A stretch of 64,000 bases of DNA, taken from the NCBI GenBank assembly GCA_051888775.1, contig JBJFCE010000050.1, forward strand, positions 75,980 to 139,979. The letters are read 5' to 3'. Below are positions 43,225 to 51,660 of the stretch, in pieces. The notes beneath the pieces were generated by a model that worked only from the letters and a program-made list of their open reading frames with translations, ran no database searches and was not told the origin of the DNA. Source of the stretch: JBJFCE01 sp051888775. Lineage in GTDB: Bacteria; Bacillota; Clostridia; Lachnospirales; Lachnospiraceae. Position 1 is the stretch's first letter. Every line of letters starts with the position of its first letter. The translations under genes were made by a program, and so were the position numbers.

Positions 43225-44328
43225 TTATTGATCACGCTGTCCGCGTAATCTGTCAACACCGCTCACAGTGTGTTGTCTCGTTCCTGCTGCTGCGCGGTCT
43301 GCCGCAACCGCTCCACTCTTTTTGGGCGCGTTGTGGGAAACCGTACTACTGCTACTGCTCCTGCTCACAGGGCTGCCCGTTGCTCCTGTTCTGGTTACCG
43401 GCTTTTTCGTATCGATCTTCGTGACCGTTTTATCCGGCATGGAAACACTCATCTTGGGCACAGCTTTTACATAATAATAATATTCATCATCTTCATATTG
43501 AACATGCTCGGTCCTGCTGTAGTCCACATTGAAGACAAACAATTGCAGTACCTTCACAATACCGACTGCAACGATACTTCCGATAATTGTTCCGATAATC
43601 GAAATATTGGTTCTGAACTTCAGATCGCCAAGCATCAGAATCACAATATTCATAAGCGCACCCGCAATCATTGCATAGGTCCAACAATGATCTACCGGAA
43701 GTCTGCGGATCACATATACCAGAATAATCGTTACCGCAAATGCCACCACGGTTACAAGCATTGCTTTATTATCAACAATCCCGTCAACCAGATACTTAAA
43801 TCTTGCAAGGCTGCCATCCGCATCAAGTGAATTGATCATGGACGCATTGGCACTGATAAAAGTAATCACATAATATACGATAACACCACATCCGACAGAA
43901 ACAACCGATGCCGGACCTCCGACAAGTCCCATCGCAAGCGGAATGACGGTTGGAATCTTCAACGCAAAGCAGATCGGAGTCAAAACCACAACAATGGTAT
44001 CTTTCGGCGAAAATCTAAAGTATAGCAGAAACATCAACAGGAATAAGATCAGTACCCCTGCCGCACATTCCAAAGACAGCTTATAAATATGCCCCAGTGT
44101 AAATAAAGCTGCAACCACAATGATAAAATTAAACGGCAGAAAGGAACAGAACAATGCCGCAACCATGACAATCGCAAAGCTGTTAAGCTGCGTCATAAAT
44201 CCCAATTCCTTATTCACAATCAATAAAACCGCCAATGCCGTGATGAACTTTAAGACCGGTACAATGTACGCTTCATATTTACTATAAAAACGCTTTAAAT
44301 ATTCCTTTATTTCCAGTAATGTTGCCAT
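43225..44328 (-). CDS. Polytopic membrane protein of unknown function next to cdaA
   Basis: This 367-residue protein has about ten hydrophobic helices in residues 20-280, then a cytoplasmic tail with EDDEYYYYVKAVPKMSVSMP and a Ser/Thr/Ala-rich, basic end (TGSPVSRSSSSSTVSHN). No family is recognised; the acidic-tyrosine patch and the low-complexity tail are distinctive. ATG at 44328 with AAAGGA is chosen over 44343. It lies 23 bp before cdaA, so a link to envelope signalling is possible but unproven. Confidence 0.75.
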   Translation of the reverse strand: MATLLEIKEYLKRFYSKYEAYIVPVLKFITALAVLLIVNKELGFMTQLNSFAIVMVAALFCSFLPFNFIIVVAALFTLGHIYKLSLECAAGVLILFLLMFLLYFRFSPKDTIVVVLTPICFALKIPTVIPLAMGLVGGPASVVSVGCGVIVYYVITFISANASMINSLDADGSLARFKYLVDGIVDNKAMLVTVVAFAVTIILVYVIRRLPVDHCWTYAMIAGALMNIVILMLGDLKFRTNISIIGTIIGSIVAVGIVKVLQLFVFNVDYSRTEHVQYEDDEYYYYVKAVPKMSVSMPDKTVTKIDTKKPVTRTGATGSPVSRSSSSSTVSHNAPKKSGAVAADRAAAGTRQHTVSGVDRLRGQRDQ

Positions 44329-44345
44329 ACAATATCCTTTCAAAC

Positions 44346-44750
44346 TTACTGCTTATTTTTTGCCTCACGCTGATACATTTCGGAAAGGTGTCTCAGACTG
44401 GCTGCATATGCCTTCTGCTTTTTGCGTGCTTTTTTATACATAAACGAATAAATCAAATAGGAAACAAGCGCATATACCGCTACTACAACCACATATGCGA
44501 TGATCACCTTTTTTGCCGCAGCAAAAAGATCAATGCCATACAGACTATCCATAATGCCATCAAAATTATACAACACAAGTACCGCACAGACGAGTACGAA
44601 CGAAATCGTTGCGCTGATCACGGACTTTAATACCTGAAGTCCAATATAATCTCCCCGGAAATAACTTCCGATCGCACCGTTTTTCCTGCCTTCACCGTTT
44701 TCGTAAACCGCCATGCGTGTCATTAAAATTACTCGTTCCTCGTTTAACAT
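44346..44750 (-). CDS. Small membrane protein of unknown function
   Basis: This 134-residue protein has a soluble start, two membrane helices (about residues 40-62 and 82-105), and a basic C-terminus (KKARKKQKAYAASLRHLSEM). No family is recognised. TGGAG precedes the ATG. It ends 17 bp before the larger membrane gene and begins 11 bp after the yvyF-like gene, so it belongs to the same run. Confidence 0.75.
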   Translation of the reverse strand: MLNEERVILMTRMAVYENGEGRKNGAIGSYFRGDYIGLQVLKSVISATISFVLVCAVLVLYNFDGIMDSLYGIDLFAAAKKVIIAYVVVVAVYALVSYLIYSFMYKKARKKQKAYAASLRHLSEMYQREAKNKQ

Positions 44751-44761
44751 AATTCTCCATT

Positions 44762-45172
44762 CTACTGTCTGTCCAAAAATCTCATTCTCGGATCGTCCTT
44801 CTGCGTTTTGCGCGGCTGAATCTGCGGCGCCTGTCTGCGCGATACACTTCCAAGGTCATTCATAACCTCTTTCTTACATTTTTCGCAGAAGCGCCCGGTT
44901 CTAATCATCGCACCACATCGTTCACAGTTAATACCAATCGGCGAATCGTCTGCAAATGCTAAACGTTCCTCCCTGATCCACTGCTGGATCTGCCTTACTT
45001 CAACTTCGCATTCCTGAGATACTTCCTGTATGCCCGAATGGCGATGCTCTTCCACATATTTTTTTACGTCCTGAAATTTTTTCTCATTCTCATCCCTGCA
45101 TGACATACACAAAGGAGCTCCCGCTACATAATTGAATAATCTTCCGCATTTAGCACAATTTCTTACATTCAT
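44762..45172 (-). CDS. yvyF: YvyF-family flagellar operon protein
   Basis: This 136-residue protein has two zinc-ribbon-like cysteine pairs, CAKCGRLFNYVAGAPLCMSC at the start and CERCGAMIRTGRFCEKC near residue 83, around a helix-turn-helix-like centre (IQEVSQECEVEVRQIQQWIREERL). This is the layout of TIGR03826/YvyF. In Bacillus subtilis yvyF follows comFC and precedes flgM; comFC is upstream here too. It probably binds nucleic acid or a partner in flagellar control. AAAGG precedes the ATG. Confidence 0.88.
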   Translation of the reverse strand: MNVRNCAKCGRLFNYVAGAPLCMSCRDENEKKFQDVKKYVEEHRHSGIQEVSQECEVEVRQIQQWIREERLAFADDSPIGINCERCGAMIRTGRFCEKCKKEVMNDLGSVSRRQAPQIQPRKTQKDDPRMRFLDRQ

Positions 45173-45187
45173 ACGCCTTTAACCCCA

Positions 45188-45901
45188 CTATGATAATCCT
45201 CTGCCGATGGAGAGCGTCGCAAAATAAATACGCTTTGCTCCTGCCTCCAAGAGCACGTTTCCAACAGCATCTATCGTACTGCCTGTTGTATAGATGTCGT
45301 CAATAATTATAATTGTATCTAATTTTACATCATTTTCATACATTTTGAAAGCCTTTTTCAAATTATTTTGCCGTTCTTGTGGTCCGAGTCCTTTTTGCGG
45401 CAGTGTATTACGTATTCTGCCGACCAATCTGCTTCTGACAGGAATGTTAAGCTGCTTCCCGATTTCCTCTGCAAGCAGCTGTGCCTGATTATAGCCGCGC
45501 TCCCTCATTCTTCTCTGATGAATCGGAACCGGAACAAGCGCATCCGCATTCCATGTCCTGATCCGCTCTCCCAGATACCGTGCCATTTCTTCTCCGAAAA
45601 ACGCTGCATATTCCCGTCTTCCCTCATACTTAAACCGATACAGGGAATCCTGAATACTATCATATTCATATAACGCTGCACCACTGATAAAAATATGCTT
45701 TTTACTGCTGCAGTCCAGACAATATTCCTGTTCCTCCTTTTGCAGCGGCTTTCCGCATTTCAGGCAATATGGTTCCCGGATCATACGTAACTTTCTTCGG
45801 CATGCAAAACAAATATTCGCACCCGAAGGTGATACGATTTTGTCGCATACCGGACATCTGGCAGGATATAAAAGGCCCCAAAGATTATTCGTAAATTTCA
45901 T
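45188..45901 (-). CDS. comFC: ComF family phosphoribosyltransferase-like protein
   Basis: This 237-residue protein starts with zinc-finger cysteines (CPVCDKIV...CFAC and CLKCGKPL...CLDC) followed by a type I PRTase fold with VPVPIHQRRMRERGYNQA and the PRPP loop TIIIIDDIYTTGST near residue 200. ComFC acts in DNA uptake for natural transformation, with ComFA and DprA. No ComFA is nearby; RecD2 precedes it and its ATG overlaps the recD2 end by 17 bp. Confidence 0.93.
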   Translation of the reverse strand: MKFTNNLWGLLYPARCPVCDKIVSPSGANICFACRRKLRMIREPYCLKCGKPLQKEEQEYCLDCSSKKHIFISGAALYEYDSIQDSLYRFKYEGRREYAAFFGEEMARYLGERIRTWNADALVPVPIHQRRMRERGYNQAQLLAEEIGKQLNIPVRSRLVGRIRNTLPQKGLGPQERQNNLKKAFKMYENDVKLDTIIIIDDIYTTGSTIDAVGNVLLEAGAKRIYFATLSIGRGLS

Positions 45902-48155
45902 TTTCCTTCTTTCCGATCAGTTCTCTCAATCGGCACACAAATCCTGTATAGCGTTTCTGCTCATCCGCATGTGCAATCATCTCACGCACGGTCTCGCGGC
46001 TTCCGAGAATCGTCACACATCCCCTTGCCCTTGTAATTCCCGTATAAAGCAGATTCCGGTTTAACAGCATCCGCGGTGCAGACAATAACGGCAGGATAAT
46101 ACCCGGATACTCACTTCCCTGCGACTTATGTATCGTGATCGCATAGGCAAGCTCCAGTTCCTCAAGCTGTGCAAACGGATATGTCACGGTCCTCTCTGCG
46201 TCAAATTTCACAACCATCGTCTGGGCATACTCATTGATCTGCTCCACGACTCCCATATCCCCGTTAAATACTCCGCTTCCCTTATCATAAGGAATCCCGT
46301 ATTTTCCCAGGCACTCCCATTCCAGCTGATAATCATTCTTAACCTGCATCACCTTGTCGCCTTCGCGAAACACCGTATCCCCGACGGTATGCTCATGTTT
46401 CGTCTCATCCGGCGGATTCAGATACCGCTGTAAAATCTGATTTAAAGTATTGGCTCCCAACAGCCCCTTCCGCATCGGTGTCAGCACCTGTATGTCAAAC
46501 GGCTTTGCATTGACATACGCCGGCATTTTCCCGGTGATCAGCTGTATCATATGCTTATAAATCACATTGACATCATTGCGCTCGAGAAAAAAGAAATCCT
46601 TGCTCTTATTGTCTAACAAAATCTCTTTTCCCTCATGGATCCGATGCGCATTGACAACAATATCACTCGTTTCTGCCTGTCTGAAAATTTTATGCAGGAC
46701 CACTGTCGGAAAGCATCCGCTCTCGATCAGATCCCTCAGCACCTGACCGGGGCCCACACTGGGCAGCTGATTGGCATCTCCCACTAAAATCAGCTTTGTT
46801 CCGACCGTGATCGCTTTTAAAAGCGCCTGAAACAAATAGATATCCACCATGGACATCTCATCTATGATGACTGCATCCACTTCCAAAGGATTTAATTCAT
46901 TCCGTTCAAATGCTGCTTTTTTTCCGTTCTCGGAAGCCATTCCGTTTAACTCCAACAGTCTGTGAATGGTTTTGGCTTCATATCCGGTCGTCTCCTGCAT
47001 CCGCTTGGCAGCGCGCCCCGTAGGCGCTGCCAGATAAAACTCCATACCGTTGTCCTTCAGATATTCAATGATCAGCCGCGTTGTCGTTGTTTTTCCGGTT
47101 CCCGGTCCTCCCGAAAGGATGAAAACACCGTTTTTTACAGCTTCCAGAACTGCCTGTTTCTGCAGTTCATCCAGCTCCATGTGTATCTCTTCTTTCCCGT
47201 AAAGCATCTCCTGTAACTGCTCGATCCGCCGAAGCCGCATAGTATCCTCTGCCGGCAGCGTTTCCTCTGATGCTGTCATCAGTTCCTGCAGCATTCTTGC
47301 GCAATTCAGCTCGGCATAATAGGCATTCATACTATAAACAGCCGTAAGTCCCTGCTGTTTCTTGATCACCAGCTTTTTGTCCATTGCCATATTCAGGACA
47401 AGCGGCTCTATCGCCTCTTCCGTGACACCCAGAAGCTCTGCTCCTCTCTGCAACAATTCCTCCATAGGCAGATACAAATGTCCTTCTGCGGACGCCTGTA
47501 GCAGCACATATAGCACACCACTCATGATCCGGTACTCACAATCCACATGAATGCCGATCCTTCCGGCAATCTCATCTGCGGTTTTAAAGCCAATACCGTC
47601 AATTTCTTCCGCCAGTCGGTACGGATTCTCCCGCAACACTGTATACACCTGCATCCCGTACTGCTTATAGATCTTAACCGCCATTGTATTGGTAATGCCA
47701 TATTTCTGCAGAAAAATCATAGCATCACGCATACCCTTTTTATCTTCCACCTGCGCAGCAATATCACGCGCCTTCCGCTCACTGATGCCTTTGATCTCTG
47801 CCAGCCGCTCCGGTTCTTCCTCAATAATACGAAATGTATCTTCTCCGAATTTTTTGACGATTCTTGCAGCCAGAGATTCTCCGATTCCTTTGATTGCGCC
47901 GGACCCCAGATAACGTTCCATGGAAACCGTATCCTCGGGAAGCAGACTTTCAAAGGAACTGACCTTAAACTGTTTCCCATAAAGCGCATGCTTGACATAT
48001 TCGCCCTCTGCGCGGATATTTTCACCCTCATCGATAGTATCAAAGGTTCCGACTGCCGTCACTGCCTTCCCCTCGACTACCAGTTCCAGTACGGTATATG
48101 CATTTTCTTCATTTCGATAAATAATATGATCCACATATCCCTTGATTGTTTCCAA
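45885..48155 (-). CDS. recD2: RecD2-type ATP-dependent 5'-3' DNA helicase
   Basis: This 756-residue SF1B helicase has the N-terminal domain of RecD2 (GYVDHIIYRNEENAYTVLELV), helix-hairpin-helix motifs near residues 90-180, Walker A LSGGPGTGKTTTTR near 345, VIIDEMSMVD, and the C-terminal SH3/2B region YAITIHKSQGSEYPGI. It works without RecBC in repair and fork maintenance. TTG at 48155 is the likely start: GGGAG precedes it and the protein begins where the family does. Confidence 0.94.
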   Translation of the reverse strand: METIKGYVDHIIYRNEENAYTVLELVVEGKAVTAVGTFDTIDEGENIRAEGEYVKHALYGKQFKVSSFESLLPEDTVSMERYLGSGAIKGIGESLAARIVKKFGEDTFRIIEEEPERLAEIKGISERKARDIAAQVEDKKGMRDAMIFLQKYGITNTMAVKIYKQYGMQVYTVLRENPYRLAEEIDGIGFKTADEIAGRIGIHVDCEYRIMSGVLYVLLQASAEGHLYLPMEELLQRGAELLGVTEEAIEPLVLNMAMDKKLVIKKQQGLTAVYSMNAYYAELNCARMLQELMTASEETLPAEDTMRLRRIEQLQEMLYGKEEIHMELDELQKQAVLEAVKNGVFILSGGPGTGKTTTTRLIIEYLKDNGMEFYLAAPTGRAAKRMQETTGYEAKTIHRLLELNGMASENGKKAAFERNELNPLEVDAVIIDEMSMVDIYLFQALLKAITVGTKLILVGDANQLPSVGPGQVLRDLIESGCFPTVVLHKIFRQAETSDIVVNAHRIHEGKEILLDNKSKDFFFLERNDVNVIYKHMIQLITGKMPAYVNAKPFDIQVLTPMRKGLLGANTLNQILQRYLNPPDETKHEHTVGDTVFREGDKVMQVKNDYQLEWECLGKYGIPYDKGSGVFNGDMGVVEQINEYAQTMVVKFDAERTVTYPFAQLEELELAYAITIHKSQGSEYPGIILPLLSAPRMLLNRNLLYTGITRARGCVTILGSRETVREMIAHADEQKRYTGFVCRLRELIGKKENEIYE

Positions 48156-48173
48156 GCTTCTTCTCCCGCATCA

Positions 48174-48231
48174 CAAAAATTGCACAAACCCACCCGGCAC
48201 CCACTACATGCCGCTCATAAGCCTGTGCAAT
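48174..48231 (-). terminator. Possible terminator after the flagellar rod genes
   Basis: Minus strand: ATTGCACA and TTGTGCAAT enclose an inner CGGCA / TGCCG stem, followed by TTTTTG, between the FlgJ-like gene and recD2. Confidence 0.5.
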
Positions 48232-48266
48232 CCTGATTGTTCTTTTATCACTTTGTAAGTTCTTAC

Positions 48267-48641
48267 TCAGCCGTTGCGCTTCATGGATTCATACAGCATC
48301 TGTGCTATGCCGAGTCCTTCTTTTTGTGTGGACGCGTCAGCGATGTCCGCAATTGCCTGATCCATAAAATAATCCGTCAGCGCATTGGAAGATCCCGTTA
48401 CGCTAAGTCCGGAATCATCTTCCTCGTCATCGTCAAAAGAAACCGTCTTCTGCATTTCTTTGAATACCTGCTCCAGAAGATATGCTTCAAACTGCTTGCA
48501 TACCTCCATCATTTCTTCATCAGTACTTTCACTGCTGATGGCATTTGCCGCATTCTGAACCTTTGATGTAGAACCCGATTGCGCTGATGTCAGATAATCC
48601 GTATAGTCTGTTGTCAGATTTCCCATATCCATGCGCTTCAC
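48267..48641 (-). CDS. FlgJ-like rod-binding protein
   Basis: This 124-residue protein matches the rod-binding domain alone: DEEMMEVCKQFEAYLLEQVFKEMQKTV followed by LTDYFMDQAIADIADAS. The muramidase domain of proteobacterial FlgJ is absent, as usual for Firmicutes. It caps or nucleates the flagellar rod at the cell wall. GTG at 48641 (with AAGGG) or ATG at 48632 or 48626 could be the start. It follows flhP by 6 bp. Confidence 0.85.
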   Translation of the reverse strand: MKRMDMGNLTTDYTDYLTSAQSGSTSKVQNAANAISSESTDEEMMEVCKQFEAYLLEQVFKEMQKTVSFDDDEEDDSGLSVTGSSNALTDYFMDQAIADIADASTQKEGLGIAQMLYESMKRNG

Positions 48642-48647
48642 CTACCC

Positions 48648-49463
48648 TTAGCTCTTAAGCTGATTTGCTGTCTGCATCATCTCATCCGTTGTCGTAATCG
48701 CCTTAGAATTCATCTCATAAGCTCTCTGTGCTACGATCAGATTGACCATCTCATCTACAACCTTCACATTTGAGCCTTCCAAATATCCCTGCACAACCCT
48801 GCTTGTCTTCAGACTGTTATTGGTTGCTTCATTCATTGCTTCTCCACTGGAATCCGTTACTTCAAAATATCCGCCGTCATTTTTATACAGACCGCTTGGA
48901 TTATTAAACTGGTGTACGCCGATACGGATACCAAGAGGCTGCGGATTGCCGGTATCATCCGGATAGCAGAACTGCCCGTCGCCACTGATTGTGATCTTGC
49001 TGGATACCATATTATCATCAAAAACAATTGTCCTGCCATTAGAATCCAGTACCGGATATCCTTCCGAGGTACACAGTGTTAGTCCTCCGACTCCCTGGGA
49101 CAGGAAAAAATTACCGTTACGTGTATAATAAGTTCCACCGTCAGCACCCCTGATAGCAAAGAATCCCTCTCCTTCAATTGCAAACGCCGTATCACTGGAA
49201 GATTCCAACAATGCACCCTGTGTAAAAATCGTTGAAATCGAGGAATTGCGTACACCCAGTCCTACCTGCGCGCTGCCCGGTTTCGTTTCTCCGTTTGCCG
49301 AGGTCGTGCGTGTCTGAAGATTCTGATATAACAGTGACTGAAACTCTGCCACTCCAGTCTTATATCCCGTTGTATTGACATTCGAGAGATTATTTGCAAT
49401 TGTATCCACATTTGTCTGCTGCGCCATCATACCGGTTGCAGCCGTCCATAAAGAGCGTACCAT
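48648..49463 (-). CDS. flhP: Flagellar hook-basal body rod protein (FlhP/FlgG-type)
   Basis: This 271-residue rod protein has the N-terminal signature MVRSLWTAATGMMAQQTNVDTIANNLSNVNTTGYK and the C-terminal VDEMVNLIVAQRAYEMNSKAI that form the coiled-coil D0 region of FlgG-type proteins. The middle is a beta-rich D1 domain. It forms part of the distal rod through the wall. GGAGG precedes the ATG. The order mbl-flhO-flhP is as in Bacillus subtilis, so flhP is used; in other schemes it is flgG. Confidence 0.93.
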   Translation of the reverse strand: MVRSLWTAATGMMAQQTNVDTIANNLSNVNTTGYKTGVAEFQSLLYQNLQTRTTSANGETKPGSAQVGLGVRNSSISTIFTQGALLESSSDTAFAIEGEGFFAIRGADGGTYYTRNGNFFLSQGVGGLTLCTSEGYPVLDSNGRTIVFDDNMVSSKITISGDGQFCYPDDTGNPQPLGIRIGVHQFNNPSGLYKNDGGYFEVTDSSGEAMNEATNNSLKTSRVVQGYLEGSNVKVVDEMVNLIVAQRAYEMNSKAITTTDEMMQTANQLKS

Positions 49464-49476
49464 AATTCATCCTCCG

Positions 49477-50262
49477 TTATACCTTACCGATCTGATTTAC
49501 CGTGATATCCAAAGATTTATCATAGGTCGTGATCACCTTCTGATTCGCTTCATAATTGCGCTGAATCGAGATCATATTGACCATTTCCTGTACGGTTTCT
49601 ACATTGGACTGCTCCAAATAGCCGGAATATACCTGAGCATCCGACTCTGTAAGTTCGGCTCCTTCGATTGCCTGATAATAATTCTCTCCGTATTTGGAAA
49701 GATAGTTATAATCTTCAAAATCCGTAATCATCAGCGTTGCAACAAGAGTATTATCCTGATACATACCGCCAAGCTCATCCACTCTGGTCTCTTTTGTCGG
49801 ATCCAGACGAATGCGCTCCTGTGCTCCTCCCTCTGTCGTACCGAGCACATAATCTCCGTTGTCATTGACCAGATAACCGTCTTTATTTACCGTAAAGCCG
49901 CCGTCTCTGGTATACATTGTCATCGTATTTCCGTTTTTATCTGTAAATTCAATATTAAAAAATCCGTTGCCGCTCAGTGCCAGATCATATGTATTCTCTG
50001 TCTGCCTGAACGAACCCTGTGTCCAGTCGGTATAGTTCTCACCGACCTTGACACCCAGATTCATACTGCCGATTCTGTCCGAATAGCCCGGCGTTGTCAC
50101 ATCCTTGATACGATATGCCAGCACATCGGAAAATGCCTGGCTGGTTGCACCTTCTTTTTTGTAACCAACCGTATTCACATTTGCCAGATTATTAGTCATG
50201 GTATCCAAGCGCTTCTGCTGATTTACCATTCCCGTATATGCCGTATATAATCCTTTTAGCAT
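49477..50262 (-). CDS. flhO: Flagellar hook-basal body rod protein (FlhO/FlgF-type)
   Basis: This 261-residue rod protein opens LKGLYTAYTGMVNQQKRLDTMTNNLANVNTVGYK and closes with VETVQEMVNMISIQRNYEANQKVI, the paired helices of axial flagellar proteins. It sits 13 bp before flhP and 23 bp after mbl. It is probably the proximal rod subunit. CAGGAGG precedes the ATG. FlgF and FlhO names refer to the same family in different organisms. Confidence 0.92.
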   Translation of the reverse strand: MLKGLYTAYTGMVNQQKRLDTMTNNLANVNTVGYKKEGATSQAFSDVLAYRIKDVTTPGYSDRIGSMNLGVKVGENYTDWTQGSFRQTENTYDLALSGNGFFNIEFTDKNGNTMTMYTRDGGFTVNKDGYLVNDNGDYVLGTTEGGAQERIRLDPTKETRVDELGGMYQDNTLVATLMITDFEDYNYLSKYGENYYQAIEGAELTESDAQVYSGYLEQSNVETVQEMVNMISIQRNYEANQKVITTYDKSLDITVNQIGKV

Positions 50263-50285
50263 ATCGCACCTCCTGTTTTCCCGCC

Positions 50286-51281
50286 TTATGCCTCCTCACG
50301 GTATCCTGCAAGGAATTCCACATAGCGTCCGGTACCGATCGCAACCGCAGTCATCGGATCCTCTGCAGTCATGGTATTGATACCGGTCTTGCTGGAAATC
50401 AGATCCTCCAGTCCGCATAACAAACTTCCACCGCCTGTCAGCACGATTCCTCTGTCTGCAATATCCGCTGCAAGCTCAGGCGGCGTTTTTTCCAGAACAC
50501 TGTGAATGATCTCAATGATCTGGGACGTCGTCTCGCGCAATGCTTCTTCGGTTTCTTCGGAAGAGACTTTAACTGTACGAGGCAATCCTGTTACCAGATT
50601 ACGCCCACGCACCTCCATATAATCCACTTCCGGTCTCTTAAACGCGGTTCCGATCTTAATTTTAATGTCCTCTGCGGTTCTTTCACCGATCAGAAGATTG
50701 TGTTTCTTACGCATATAACGAACAATTGCTTCGTCAAAGTCGTCACCTGCAACCTTAATGGAAGCACTGACAACGGTTCCACCAAGGGAAATCACCGCAA
50801 TATCCGACGTACCGCCACCAATATCCACGATCATATTTCCGCACGGTCTGCTGATATCGATCCCAGCTCCGATTGCTGCTGCGATCGGCTCCTCGATAAT
50901 GGATACTTCTCTTGCTCCTGCCTGATAAGTAGCATCCTCAACCGCCTTCTTCTCAACCTCGGTAACACCGCTCGGCACACATACCGCAATGCGAGGTTTT
51001 CTAAAGGTTCTTCTTCCCAGCGCTTTCTGAATAAAATACTTCATCATTTTTTCCGTTACGGTATAATCGGAAATAACACCCTGACGTAACGGTCTGACTG
51101 CAACGATATTACCCGGTGTTCTTCCGAGCATCAGCCTTGCATCCTCACCGATTGCCTTTATCTTATTGGTATCCCTGTCAAATGCTACTACAGAGGGCTC
51201 TTTTAATACGACACCCTTTCCTCTGATGTAAACAAGAATACTCGCGGTTCCCAAATCAATTCCAATGTCCGTATACTGCAT
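50286..51281 (-). CDS. mbl: Actin-like cell-shape protein (Mbl/MreB)
   Basis: This 331-residue actin-fold protein has the phosphate loops DIGIDLGTASILVY and MIVDIGGGTSDIAVISLGG and the adenosine loop GIVLTGGGSLLCGL. It forms membrane filaments that guide wall elongation. Placement directly before flhO-flhP matches mbl of Bacillus subtilis rather than mreB beside mreCD. It could serve as the main MreB here. The promoter at 51358-51385 likely drives mbl and the rod genes together. Confidence 0.93.
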   Translation of the reverse strand: MQYTDIGIDLGTASILVYIRGKGVVLKEPSVVAFDRDTNKIKAIGEDARLMLGRTPGNIVAVRPLRQGVISDYTVTEKMMKYFIQKALGRRTFRKPRIAVCVPSGVTEVEKKAVEDATYQAGAREVSIIEEPIAAAIGAGIDISRPCGNMIVDIGGGTSDIAVISLGGTVVSASIKVAGDDFDEAIVRYMRKKHNLLIGERTAEDIKIKIGTAFKRPEVDYMEVRGRNLVTGLPRTVKVSSEETEEALRETTSQIIEIIHSVLEKTPPELAADIADRGIVLTGGGSLLCGLEDLISSKTGINTMTAEDPMTAVAIGTGRYVEFLAGYREEA

Positions 51282-51357
51282 TTCCTAATCCCCTTTCCCG
51301 ATAATCTGATCTATTTTCATAATTACCATGTCCTGCCTAAATTAAACATATCAAGTA

Positions 51358-51385
51358 ATTATACCGCAAACAGACATAATTTCAA
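51358..51385 (-). promoter_or_regulatory. Sigma-A promoter for mbl
   Basis: Minus strand: TTGAAA, 16-bp spacer, TATAAT; predicted start near 51351, about 70 nt before mbl. The gap 51282-51660 otherwise holds the uvrA terminator and an AT-rich, CAGAA-repetitive tract at about 51555-51650. Confidence 0.82.
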
Positions 51386-51439
51386 AGGGTTTCGAAAAAA
51401 TTCATAAAATATTTAAAAATACGGAGCCTGTATCCGAAT

Positions 51440-51491
51440 AAAAAAAGACACAGAAAGAGTAAACGGTTCCATCCGTTTCCTTTTCTGCATC
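51440..51491 (-). terminator. Rho-independent terminator after uvrA
   Basis: Minus strand: GATGCAGAAAAGGAAACGG pairs with CCGTTTACTCTTTCTGTGTC (small bulge), followed by seven T. It is about 170 bp after the uvrA stop codon. Confidence 0.75.
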
Positions 51492-51660
51492 CGTGCATTT
51501 GTAATACATATCGGAAGAAATGTTAAAATACTTTAGCACTTCTTCCGATTTTTTGATACTTGCTTTACTTTTTGTTTCTGTTCTTGATTTCTGATTCTTA
51601 TTTCTGTCTCTTACTTCTGTTCTTGAGTTCTGTTTCTTACTTCTATCTGCTCGTATATGC

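Noticed and set aside
49375..50250. Plus-strand open frame of 291 aa
   Set aside because: Antisense shadow of the rod gene flhO.
51520..51570. Inverted repeat ATCGGAAGAA / TTCTTCCGAT followed by T on the plus strand as a terminator
   Set aside because: No plus-strand gene lies upstream; its function, if any, is unclear.
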